Assembly: GCF_002270355.1 (NCBI RefSeq)
Contig: NZ_NJFZ01000027.1
Span: 1 to 42,179 of the forward strand
Source: Flectobacillus sp. BAB-3569
Lineage (GTDB): Bacteria; Bacteroidota; Bacteroidia; Cytophagales; Spirosomataceae
Direction: 5' to 3'
Length of the DNA stretch: 42,179 bases
The translations under genes were made by a program, and so were the position numbers. Positions within the stretch are counted from its first letter, which is position 1; each line of letters begins with the position of its first letter. This document shows, in pieces, positions 1 to 9,900 of this stretch. The notes under the pieces are model-generated. The model was not told the origin of the DNA. It did not search any database and worked only from the letters and a program-made list of their open reading frames with translations.

Positions 1-750
1 TAAGGTTTTCCAGCTTGCACTTACATTGCCTATCACTTGGTCTACCTTGTTGTAACTACATCCATCATTGGGATTCGTGTTGTCACCCAATGTTAATGGA
101 TCGTCATCTGTCCCTGTTGCTTCTTTGTAGTTCGTTACACCATCTCCATCACAGTCAGCAGTACGCCAAGCTGTTGTTGTATTCGCTAATACTTGACCTG
201 TTCCCCATGCACATGGATCTGTAGGCTGTGGATCTGTTATATCAGGATCTCCATCTCCATCTGTATCGCCAGTTATTACCGTAATAGAGGTTGTACTGTT
301 GTCATTCCCAGTTAGGTTACCTGTCGTTTGAGGACCATTAAATCCTAATGTTCCTGTTACTGTGAGGGGACCACCAATATTTACGCCCGTATAGCCTATC
401 ACTATTTGACTACACTCTCCGGGAGCAATCGCAACCGTATTTTCAAAACGTAAGGTAGTCGGGTTATTGATATCTATCGGAAGTACTGTCCACCCTGTAG
501 TCGTAATTGGTATGACAGAACCAACTAGACTACTAGGCAATGTAATCAAAGGACGTAATCTATTGGCAGCAGCACTACGGCTACCGCCATCATTATTACA
601 AATATCCACTGTCACCCGACCCAAGGTAGATCCTTGAGTCACTGTGGATGGTTGATTAATAATATTGATACTTACATCTTGAGCCTGAATCTTTACACTA
701 ACTAGTGTCAAGCAGACTAGAAGAATTACTATTTTTTGCAAAATGTTCAT
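1..750 (-). CDS. Secreted TSP3-repeat surface protein, 3' end beyond window
   Basis: The reading frame is open from an ATG at 750 to the left edge (250 codons seen, no stop). A signal peptide (MNILQKIVILLVCLTLVSV, then IQAQ) is followed by a ~120-aa beta-rich domain that resembles the conserved repeat domain found next to DUF11-type modules. Next comes a TSP3-like acidic stretch (DTDGDGDPDITDPQPTDPC) and a copy of the segment CDGDGVTNYKEATGTDDDP that also occurs in the gene upstream at 765-6056. The start lies only 14 bases after the upstream stop, so the two are almost certainly co-transcribed. The acidic D-x-D-x-D-G repeats are known in this family to bind calcium; an adhesive or structural outer-surface role is inference. 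Whether the missing C-terminus carries a type IX sorting domain cannot be seen. Confidence 0.85.
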   Translation of the reverse strand, partial: MNILQKIVILLVCLTLVSVKIQAQDVSINIINQPSTVTQGSTLGRVTVDICNNDGGSRSAAANRLRPLITLPSSLVGSVIPITTTGWTVLPIDINNPTTLRFENTVAIAPGECSQIVIGYTGVNIGGPLTVTGTLGFNGPQTTGNLTGNDNSTTSITVITGDTDGDGDPDITDPQPTDPCAWGTGQVLANTTTAWRTADCDGDGVTNYKEATGTDDDPLTLGDNTNPNDGCSYNKVDQVIGNVSASWKTL

Positions 751-764
751 AATGCTTGCTTTTT

Positions 765-3700
765 TTAGTTAGCTGTGATTTTCGTCTCTACTGTATTGTT
801 GTTTACTCTTTCTTCTCCAGCTGAACCGTAGATAATGGTTACTGTAATATTTTGACTTGTGTTGCTTGGTACTCCTGTCTTACGTGCTACCGTAAAGCCG
901 ATTGTCTTTTGCCCATTTTGTGGAATTACGACTCCTGGCTTAGCTGTCACTGTAATAAAGTTGGCATTTTCTGTAAAAGTCCAATCGCTATTACTGTTCG
1001 CCGTTCCGCCAAATACATTTGATGTTCCTGAAGTATTTGAATACGTAATCGTAAAGCCTGAAATCTTCGCAACTCTGAATCCAATCGTGCTACCTGCTAC
1101 ATTTGGCTTGTCGTTGATTTCATACACATTTACCACAAAATCTCTAGAAGCACCTGCTGTTAAGAATTCCAAACTATTAATCTCCGTAGTTGGTGTTAAG
1201 TCTGGTAATAAAGCGTCTTTCCATACATTTGGTAAACCATCTACTGGTGTCAAAATACCATCTCCATCTGGATCACAGTTAGTCGTACAATCTACTATAC
1301 CATCTCCATTCACATCCAAATTAGGATTCAAACCACTTTCTTCTAAGTCTGTAACTCCATTATTATTACTATCTAAATCATATGGATTAGGCTTATTATC
1401 ATTATCTGTATCAGGTGGTGTTAATCCTAAGCCTGCTGTCGATGGAATCCCTGTTGGAGAAACCAGACCATCTGCCATACCATCGCCATCTGCATCTACA
1501 CCATTCGCCTCATCTACATCATTGATACCATCGTTATCACTATCTAAATCTAAGCGGTTTGGTATACCATCTCCATCGGTATCTGCACTCAGTTGAGCAT
1601 TTTCAACAGTATCCAAGATACCATCATTGTCATCATCCAAGTCATCAACATCTGGTACTCCATCTGCGTCTGTATCTACTGGAACAGTAATGGTTACCGT
1701 AGCACTAGCACATACATTTGGCGTAACACCTGTGTTACACACTTGATAAGTTACAGTTACTGTCGTACCGCGTTCTGCCAAGGTAGGCGTGTAAGTAAGT
1801 ACTCCTGTTAACGTGTTAAAGCTTACTGTTCCGTTGGCCGTTCCTCCTGTTTTTGACAGTGAGGTACTCAAGCCTGGTAGGAAGTCATCATTGGCTAAGA
1901 TGTTAAAGCCTGTGGCACTACCATACTTGGCCGTAAACGCATCTGCTACTGCTGTAGGTGTTTTAGGGTTTGGATCAGTACCATTTGGATTACCATCTTT
2001 ATCACAATCCAATAATTTCCATGCTGCACTTGTATTACTTAATACCTGATCTACTGCATTATAGCTACAACCATCTAATGGGTTTGTATTATCAGCAGCC
2101 GTAGCTGGGTTATTGTCTGTACCTGTAACCTCTTTGTAGTTTGTTACACCATCGCCATCACAGTCACTATTTCTCCATGCCGTCGTTGTACTTGATAATA
2201 CTTGATTCGGTCCCCATACACAACCATCTGTAGGGGCAGGGTCTGTATTGTCAGGGTCTCCGTCGCCATCCAAGTCTCCTGCAGCAGGTACACTAATCGT
2301 CACCGTTGCACTCGCACATACTTGTGGCGTCACCGCTGTATTACATACTTGGTAAGTGACAGTAACATTCGTCCCTGGCTCTGTAGCAGATGGCGTATAT
2401 GTAAGTATACCTGTTGATGGTGTAAATACTACGATTCCATTCGCTGTCCCTCCCGTCTTCAAGAGACTAATGGTAGCTGATGCGCGGAAGTCATCGTTCG
2501 ACAATACATTGACTGTTGAGGCTATACCAAAAGGTGCTGTTAACAAATCATTTACAGCAGTAGGGGTCTTCGGATTTGGATCGGTGCCATTTGGATTACC
2601 ATCTTTATCACAATCTAATAACTTCCAATCTACACTCGTGTTTGCTAACACCTGATCCACTACATTATAGCTACATCCATCTAAGGGGTTTGTATTATCT
2701 AAAACTGTTGCTGGGTTATTATCTGTTCCTGCAACCTCTTTGTAGTTTGGTACACCATCACCATCGCAGTCTGCATTACGCCATGTGGTTGAGGTGTTCG
2801 CTAATACCTGATTAGCACTCCATACACATGCGTTTGTCGGCTGTGGATCTGTACTATCTGGATCGCCATCTCCATCACTATCACATGGAGCTATTGATAC
2901 TGTAATGAGTGCTGTTGGGCTGTAACAAAGTGTTGTCGCATTATAGTATGAGGCATAATATTGTCCAGCGCCAATCGATGTTGGATCTGCTATTTTATTA
3001 ATACTTGTCGCCACACTACCAGAATGCCATGTGATATTCAAACCTACGGGTAAGTTTGTTGCCGTTAAATCTGTTAAGTCCGCTGTTGGTGAAGGACAAA
3101 CATTGTTTAATGTAGCAACGCCAAAGGATGGAACTGTTGTGATTGCTGGACTAAGTAATGTTTCACTAACCACGTTAGAAATACAAGTAGATTGTGTTAC
3201 TGTAATATTTGTATATGAACTCGCAACTAACCCATTTATCTTGTAAGAGGTTGAAGGACTCGACACTATGGAAATAGGGGTTTGTGCAACTCCATTTTTC
3301 ATATAATTTAAGACATAGGACAACCCTTGAGACAAGCCTGTAATAATTAGCCCACCATCATTCCCTGGCGTACAAGTCACAGGATTAAGACCTATTACAT
3401 CTATAATTGCTCCTCCAGGATTTGAAATCTGAGTATTCAAACTACTAGATGTGCATCCTCCTTGTGTGACATTGATTCCTCTATATTGACCAGCGCCTAG
3501 ACCTGACATTATATAAGAACTACCTGTTGCAGTAAAACTTATAGAGCCTTGTGCTATACCGTCTTTAGTATAATTTAAAATATAGGAAAGTCCTGTAGTT
3601 AAACCTGAAAGCGTAATTGAACCATCTGTAGCGCCGCAAGAAGATACTTGTGTAATCGTTCCTAATGATAATAATGCGGCTCCAGGATCACTAAGAACTT

Positions 3701-6056
3701 GGCTTAAGGAATTTGAGGTACAGCCTCCTTGAGTAACCGCTATATTAGTATAACTTCCAGCACCTAACCCAGTAATTGTATAAGATGTTGTACTGGCAAG
3801 TACCGTTGAAGACGATTGCCAGATACCGTTCTTCTTGTATCTAAGTACATAGGTATTACCCACTACTAAACCAGATAACGTAATCGTTCCATCTGACACG
3901 CCACAGGCACTTGGTTGAGTAGGTGTACCCAAACTTAATATCACAGCACCTGGATCATTCAAACTTGTACTAACACTATTTGATACACAACCTGAACTAG
4001 TCACACGAATATTGGTGTAATCTCCTCGAATAAGACCCGAAAGTGTATATGAAACACCCGTAGAAGTAAAGCTCACAGGAGTTTGAGCTATTCCATCTTT
4101 CATATAATTAAGTATATATGAGGTAGAAGGCGCCAACCCTGTCAATGTAAATGAACCATCATTTGCAGAACATGCCGTCGGGTTTGTTTTAGCAGATAAT
4201 GAAATGGTAGCTGTAATTGGGTCAGATAAAACTTTACTTAATGCATTGGATGTACAACCCAAACTACTTACTGTTATACCTGTATAATTTCCAGATGTCA
4301 AGTTGCTAATTGTATAAGTACCACCTGATGCGGTAAATACAACTGGTGTTAAACCTGTACCATTAAGCATGTAGTTTAAGGTATATTGAGTACCAGAAAC
4401 TAAACCACTCATCTGTATGAATCCATCATTTAGCCCACAAGCACTTGGATTTTGACTAGCCCCAATACTGATTGTAGCTGTAACTGGCTCGGAAAGAACA
4501 ACTGAACCCCCTATCACATTAGAGCTACAAGTTGTTATCGTATTTCTAACTACAAAGTTATCATAAGTACCTGACGATAAATTCGATATTGTTACACAAC
4601 CAGATGCGTCTGTATTTGCATTTACTGCTGTTTGAACTGCTCCATTTTTATTATAAACAATTGAATACATAGAACTTGCCTCCAAACCACAAATTTTAAT
4701 GGTACCATTAATGCTTGCACAAGCTGTAGGATTTGTATGAGTAAAGTTGGTGCTCGTTAACGACGGTATTACCGGGTCTGTTAACGTTGCGCTCAATGTA
4801 TTGCTTCCTGCTTGACAGTTTATGGTGCTTACTCTAATATTTGTATAACTACCCGCGGTTAAACCTGTAATGTTGATACATCCAGATGCGTCAGCTATCT
4901 GATTCGTTAACGCTGTTGCGGCTATACCATTTTTGTCATAATTAACAGTATAACCTGTACCATTAGCTATTAATCCACAAAGTTTAATACTACCTGTTGA
5001 ACTATTACATGAACTTGGATTTATATTATTACTTAATGTATTAGTGACTGTTGGACAACAAGGAGTAATCGATACAGTAACCGTACTTAATGCTGGACTA
5101 AAACAGTTATTTAGGGTGTCTTTTATCGCACCATAATAGGTACCTGCCAAAACTGCCGTGGTATTGGTTACTATATTTGCATTTGTTGCTGGTAAACTTG
5201 TATGCCAAGTAATTATGGTATTAGATGGCAAGGTCCCCACCAAAGAAACAGCTGTTGATAAATTTACACTATTAGCTGGACAAGTATTAGTCAATGATAT
5301 GAACGAAGGAGCGAGACCTTTTCCAATTGCCAAAGCAGTGATACCTGCTTTCATCGTACCTGAAAGCGTACTATTTTCGGTCAAGCCTGTAGCTCCCGAA
5401 GACCCTGAAAGATTAATCCAGTTTGTTCCATCCCATCCTACAAGACGAAGGTCAGCTGCAGATGATGCAAAACTACTAAGGTCAGGAATACTAACCGTTA
5501 CGGTAAGCCCAGCAGCATCAGCGGATATATCTTGCCAGTCCCACATACCCACTGGACTAACGCCAGTAAGACCAATTCCTAATGCAGTGATAGGATGAGT
5601 TCCTGCATTTGGAGCTGTGGGATCAGGTGTGTTAGATGGGTTGCCTAAGATCCAAGCCACACCAACAACTGATGTAGCAGACCGTGTACCGCTCACACTA
5701 AGAACCCGATAGTCTGTACCTGTTCCTACAGGAAAGCTAAACGATTGATTTGCTGCATTAGCATAATGTTTTACATAGCCATTTATGTTGGCTAAATCGC
5801 TCCCACCTGTGTAAGATGCAGTACCAATAGCCGAAAAATAGCCAGGTATTAAACCACGGTCGGTTGTCCAAGCTTGTCCACCTGGTGTTGCTAAGTTAAC
5901 CACACCATAGTTAGCAGCTTCTCTACCTGAAAACACATAATTTCCTGTCTGTGCATAGGTAAATGAACTTACCAGTGTAATTACCAGCACTACCTTACAG
6001 AACCAAGATATCCGATACTTGCGTATGGTACTTCCGAAGATATAGTTTATATTCAT
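765..6056 (-). CDS. Giant secreted protein: seven ~90-aa repeats plus TSP3 and Ig-like domains
   Basis: This is a 1763-aa secreted protein. I chose the ATG at 6056 rather than an in-frame TTG at 6086, because the ATG directly precedes the charged and hydrophobic parts of a signal peptide (KVVLVITLVSSFTYA-Q). Order of parts: an N-terminal beta-domain (about 40-250); an Ig-like domain (250-330); seven tandem ~90-aa repeats (about 333-963), each with a spaced Cys, the core GSIxLxGL and a YTNIxV strand; another Ig-like domain; TSP3-like blocks alternating with two cadherin-like VLSNDDF domains (1055-1452); a long TSP3 run (1457-1620); and a C-terminal beta-domain. No type A or type B type IX sorting domain is recognisable, so its route to the surface is unclear. 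It sits between the C1q-like gene and the partial TSP3 gene in one run of minus-strand genes. Function is inferred as a surface adhesin or matrix protein. Confidence 0.88.
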   Translation of the reverse strand: MNINYIFGSTIRKYRISWFCKVVLVITLVSSFTYAQTGNYVFSGREAANYGVVNLATPGGQAWTTDRGLIPGYFSAIGTASYTGGSDLANINGYVKHYANAANQSFSFPVGTGTDYRVLSVSGTRSATSVVGVAWILGNPSNTPDPTAPNAGTHPITALGIGLTGVSPVGMWDWQDISADAAGLTVTVSIPDLSSFASSAADLRLVGWDGTNWINLSGSSGATGLTENSTLSGTMKAGITALAIGKGLAPSFISLTNTCPANSVNLSTAVSLVGTLPSNTIITWHTSLPATNANIVTNTTAVLAGTYYGAIKDTLNNCFSPALSTVTVSITPCCPTVTNTLSNNINPSSCNSSTGSIKLCGLIANGTGYTVNYDKNGIAATALTNQIADASGCINITGLTAGSYTNIRVSTINCQAGSNTLSATLTDPVIPSLTSTNFTHTNPTACASINGTIKICGLEASSMYSIVYNKNGAVQTAVNANTDASGCVTISNLSSGTYDNFVVRNTITTCSSNVIGGSVVLSEPVTATISIGASQNPSACGLNDGFIQMSGLVSGTQYTLNYMLNGTGLTPVVFTASGGTYTISNLTSGNYTGITVSSLGCTSNALSKVLSDPITATISLSAKTNPTACSANDGSFTLTGLAPSTSYILNYMKDGIAQTPVSFTSTGVSYTLSGLIRGDYTNIRVTSSGCVSNSVSTSLNDPGAVILSLGTPTQPSACGVSDGTITLSGLVVGNTYVLRYKKNGIWQSSSTVLASTTSYTITGLGAGSYTNIAVTQGGCTSNSLSQVLSDPGAALLSLGTITQVSSCGATDGSITLSGLTTGLSYILNYTKDGIAQGSISFTATGSSYIMSGLGAGQYRGINVTQGGCTSSSLNTQISNPGGAIIDVIGLNPVTCTPGNDGGLIITGLSQGLSYVLNYMKNGVAQTPISIVSSPSTSYKINGLVASSYTNITVTQSTCISNVVSETLLSPAITTVPSFGVATLNNVCPSPTADLTDLTATNLPVGLNITWHSGSVATSINKIADPTSIGAGQYYASYYNATTLCYSPTALITVSIAPCDSDGDGDPDSTDPQPTNACVWSANQVLANTSTTWRNADCDGDGVPNYKEVAGTDNNPATVLDNTNPLDGCSYNVVDQVLANTSVDWKLLDCDKDGNPNGTDPNPKTPTAVNDLLTAPFGIASTVNVLSNDDFRASATISLLKTGGTANGIVVFTPSTGILTYTPSATEPGTNVTVTYQVCNTAVTPQVCASATVTISVPAAGDLDGDGDPDNTDPAPTDGCVWGPNQVLSSTTTAWRNSDCDGDGVTNYKEVTGTDNNPATAADNTNPLDGCSYNAVDQVLSNTSAAWKLLDCDKDGNPNGTDPNPKTPTAVADAFTAKYGSATGFNILANDDFLPGLSTSLSKTGGTANGTVSFNTLTGVLTYTPTLAERGTTVTVTYQVCNTGVTPNVCASATVTITVPVDTDADGVPDVDDLDDDNDGILDTVENAQLSADTDGDGIPNRLDLDSDNDGINDVDEANGVDADGDGMADGLVSPTGIPSTAGLGLTPPDTDNDNKPNPYDLDSNNNGVTDLEESGLNPNLDVNGDGIVDCTTNCDPDGDGILTPVDGLPNVWKDALLPDLTPTTEINSLEFLTAGASRDFVVNVYEINDKPNVAGSTIGFRVAKISGFTITYSNTSGTSNVFGGTANSNSDWTFTENANFITVTAKPGVVIPQNGQKTIGFTVARKTGVPSNTSQNITVTIIYGSAGEERVNNNTVETKITAN

Positions 6057-6156
6057 ATTTCTTATTTTATAGTGTTGATTAGTCAATCATAAAAGGAGAA
6101 TGATTTCTTTTGCGGTATTTTTCACCTCTGGTTTATGAATGACAACAACTTACTGC

Positions 6157-6173
6157 TACTATTTTGAATAGTA
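6157..6173. repeat. Small inverted repeat between surface-protein genes
   Basis: TACTATT and AATAGTA are separated by three bases. The hairpin is weak and AT-only, with no clear T-run, so I do not call it a terminator. It is the only structure I see in the 165-base gap between the C1q-like gene and the 1763-aa gene. Confidence 0.3.
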
Positions 6174-6221
6174 TATTTTCAGATTGACTAATAACAGTAA
6201 AGCATTTGAATCCATACACAT

Positions 6222-6956
6222 CTAGTTAGCAATCTTATAACCGTAAAAACTTAAGCTTACCAATTGATAGGTTGTTCCGCTGCTTATTTGTGCACCTGCT
6301 GTCAGACTTACATAATCACCTGCATTTAGAAATGCTATTGTAGAGAGAGAGCCACTTACTATAGTTCCGCCACCTGTAGCCACATACTGCCCAAGTCTGG
6401 AAGAACCCGTTGCACCAAAATTTTTAGTAAGGGTCATTGATACACCTGCGAAAGTAGGTTGTCCAGATACTAATGTGTTATCAAATTGCACTGCTCCTGA
6501 AAAAAGGTAATATCCCGCTGTAGGAGCAGTAAATCGTCCTGTGGTTGGGGTAAAAGCATTAGAAGCATCAAACGATTCACCATCAAATTTCACCTCCTGA
6601 GCTGTATTACCTGCAACACTTGCTGTAAAACTTTGGCGAGTAGTAGATAACACTGCTGAAAATGGAGCAATAGTAGTTGCTGGAGGTGCCACTGGAGCAA
6701 CCCAACTGGCTGCCCCATTTGCATCAGAGGTAAAAACCTTACCTACTCCTTGCGTTCCATCTATCACTGTTACTTGTCCTGTGGCTTTATTAATAATCGT
6801 TTTATTGCCATTGCTAGCTTCAACCTCTAAGTTACTGGTAGTGCCAATTGAAGTAGGGTTACTTCCAACCTTTACCTGTGCAAATGTTTGTGTACTAATT
6901 GTAATAAACGCTACAAAGCCAATAAGGGCAATCAGAATACTATGTTTAGTTGTCAT
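6222..6956 (-). CDS. Secreted C1q/TNF-like domain protein
   Basis: The protein is 244 aa with a signal peptide ending at FA-Q (residue 27). Residues 27-90 form a tail-fibre-like stalk (VKVGSNPTSIGTTSNLEVE, then KATGQVTVI) followed by a Pro/Ala linker. Residues ~98-242 match the C1q fold pattern: FSAVLS at the start, F-D near 124, TGRFTAPTAGYYLFSGAVQF at 139-158 (the most diagnostic C1q segment), and LSFYGYKI at the end. C1q-like domains usually trimerise and bind ligands, so this could be a trimeric stalk-and-head protein; that is inference. It is 37 bases downstream of the 2596-aa gene and 165 bases upstream of the 1763-aa gene on the same strand. The family call is fairly sure; the ligand and partner are unknown. 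Confidence 0.82.
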   Translation of the reverse strand: MTTKHSILIALIGFVAFITISTQTFAQVKVGSNPTSIGTTSNLEVEASNGNKTIINKATGQVTVIDGTQGVGKVFTSDANGAASWVAPVAPPATTIAPFSAVLSTTRQSFTASVAGNTAQEVKFDGESFDASNAFTPTTGRFTAPTAGYYLFSGAVQFDNTLVSGQPTFAGVSMTLTKNFGATGSSRLGQYVATGGGTIVSGSLSTIAFLNAGDYVSLTAGAQISSGTTYQLVSLSFYGYKIAN

Positions 6957-6993
6957 TTTCTTTTTTGTTTATTTGTAAAAAAAGATTACGTTA

Positions 6994-9900
6994 TTAATTT
7001 TTTATGAATGTAGGAGCTATATCGCCAGCTTTACAAGGATTACAGCCGGCAGTCACTATTGCCGTGACGGCACTTGAAGGGACACTATAACACCCACTTG
7101 CCGACCTACCATATAAATAGTAGATTCCTGCTGTTACAGCACTTGGTGTTGATACCAAACTGCTTGCACTTGGATTGTTCGAAACTGTGTGCCACTCATA
7201 GGTCACTCCTGATACAGCAGGTGGTTGTAAACTTGTTAAATCAACTGTTGATGCTGGGCAAATATTACTCTTGGTCGTTGCTGCTGGCACTACTATGCTT
7301 GGCGTGGAATTTACCGTAATAATCGTAGTAGCGGCGGGTGAAGTACAACCTGCTATAGTCTGAGTTAAACTTACAGTATAAATTCCGGCAGCAGTGCTGT
7401 TGAAAGTATTATTTGCAGTTGTTCCAAATATGATTCCCTCTACAGAACTTAGTGTTGCCCCTGTTGGACTAACGGTCCAATTATAGGTTGTACCTGCTGT
7501 GCCAGTGGCACTTAATGCTACACTTGTACCAACACACACACTCGACTGCACTCCTGCTAAATTTATAGGGGCAGCTGGTGCAGCTGGGTCTGTCAAAGTC
7601 GCACTCAAAGCATTACTTCCTGCTGGGCAGTTTGTTGCACTTATCCTGATATTCGTATAGCTACCTGCTGTTAAACCTGTAATCGTGACACAGCCAAAGG
7701 CATCGGCAGTCTGATTAGTCAACGGTGTGGCTGCTATACCATTTTTATTATAATTAATAGTATATCCCGTACCATTAGCCATTAATCCACAAATCTTGAT
7801 GCTACCTGTTGTAGTATTACAAAGGCTTGGATTTACATTACTTTCGGCCGAATTACTTATTGTTGGGCAGGTAATGCAAGCAGCATCCTGAGCTGCTGCA
7901 TTCTGGCTCGTACCAATTGTTTGGCCAGTACCTGCTTGCGTTGGTACGCCCAACGTAGCCGTAGCCGAAGATACCGCTCCCGTTAATGCACCAACTGGAG
8001 TAGTATTAGCAGTTGTAAAGCTTGCACCTCCTTCTATAGCATCCGAACAACCATCGCCATCTGAATCGAGGTCAAATCTATTAGCTATACCATCTCCATC
8101 TGTGTCACAATCAGTTCCTACACTAAACTTGACATTTGTTACAAACTCGTCAACTCCAGCATAAATAACTGCTTTATAAAGCCAAGGGTAGTCACTGGCA
8201 GGTCCCATATCAATCTTGTTTGCCAAGGTTGCCGCCCCCAGAGTCCCGCTTGTATATCGCTGAATTGAATTGTCAGCATAGAGAGTAAGTACATTCGACG
8301 CATTGAGAGCTACATAATAAGTAGTTTTTTGGCGATACCAGCCAGTAGCACGAGCAAGATTCGTAAAACCATTTCCGGGAGCATTGTTATCTGGATCACG
8401 GCGTAATGCTGTTCCACCAAGACCAGATACAAATACGCCATCGTATGAACCTACTACTTCATCCTTCCAAAGAGGGTCCTGGTCGGGAGCACCAAGACCA
8501 GTACCAAACTCATTGCTCGGAGTTCCTGTTACTGATATACCAAGTGAAAAATCACCTTCAATGGTGTATCGTCTCCCATCAAGTAAATTAATATATTGCC
8601 CTGCCACAAAAACAGACATGGCAGCATCATCAACCAGGTCAGCTCCATTAGCATCAATGGCCATGATAGACGCTCCTGTATTACTTTGTGCAGCTGTTAA
8701 CAAGCGGAAACGTCCTGTTGAGCGGGCAAGCAGGTCATTAGAACCGCCCCCCTCATTACTACTATTGTAACTATATAGTAATCCTCCAGTACCTGGAATA
8801 TTCCTAATATCTCCTTTAGGAATGAGCGTACCAGCGGTAGCCAAATTAAAAAAGGCATTCGTTATAACAGTCTCTCCCACTACGGAACAGTTACTATTTT
8901 CTACGTAGTCTAAAATTCCATCGTTATCATTATCCAAGTCGTACACGTCAGGCACACCATCATTATCGGCATCCGTACAAGCATTCACTGCAGTTGTTTG
9001 ACTAAACTCAACGGTTTGGCCAGTACCCGCAATCGTTGGTACGCCCATCGTAGTACTTGTAGTACCCACATTATTCCCTAAATTTTGCGTTACTGGATTT
9101 GTAGAAGTCCCCGTATATCCAGTACCAGTGTTTCCTCCTGCAATTGTAGAATTAACTAAATTAGCAGTGGTAAAATTTGCTCCTCCTTCTATCGCATCAG
9201 AACAACCGTCACCATCAGAATCTAAGTCTAATCCATCAGCAATGCCATCTCCATCTGTATCACACCCATTACTACTGGTTATTCTTAAATTAATCCCATC
9301 TGCTAAGTTGGCAGCTTTGACTAAGTCCATGACTACTTGGCTGTATGTGCCTATAAGTACTACTGTACCACATGCACTTAACGTTTGAGAATCATTAGTA
9401 TCATATGTTGATGGATTAACATCCGAAACCACCAATCCATTAATCACCATTTGGGAGTTTCCGCTTACTTTTATAAGTGCATTAGACGCAATTCCGGGTG
9501 TAGATGCAAAGTTAAACTTCGTAAAATCAACATTTCGGAAATGAAAGCGGGGGTTAACTTGTGGTGTAGAAAAGTTTATGGTAACTCTTCCAGACACAGA
9601 ACCAACTGCCCCTGCAGCACTGTAGAATCCTATTTTATCGGAGTTTGCACTTCGTGGCGAATAATTTGCATTATTAAAAGTTTGGTCTGTATTGTTTGAA
9701 ATTGCATTAGTTGCATTTAGACTCACATTAGTCGTATTGCTTGTTGTTAAGGTATATGTTGATGAACCTATAATACCTGAAATTGTAGCAGGTGAACCTG
9801 CATATGGATTAAGTTCGAAAGAAGAACATTCAACTTCATCCAGAATTCCATCATTATCATCGTCAAGGTCTGCATCATCTGCTATACCATCGCTATCGTT

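Noticed and set aside
859-1596. Long open frame on the plus strand within the 1763-aa gene
   Set aside because: It is antisense to well-supported TSP3 coding sequence; its composition (many Pro, Ser, Val) is the mirror of the acidic repeats on the other strand.
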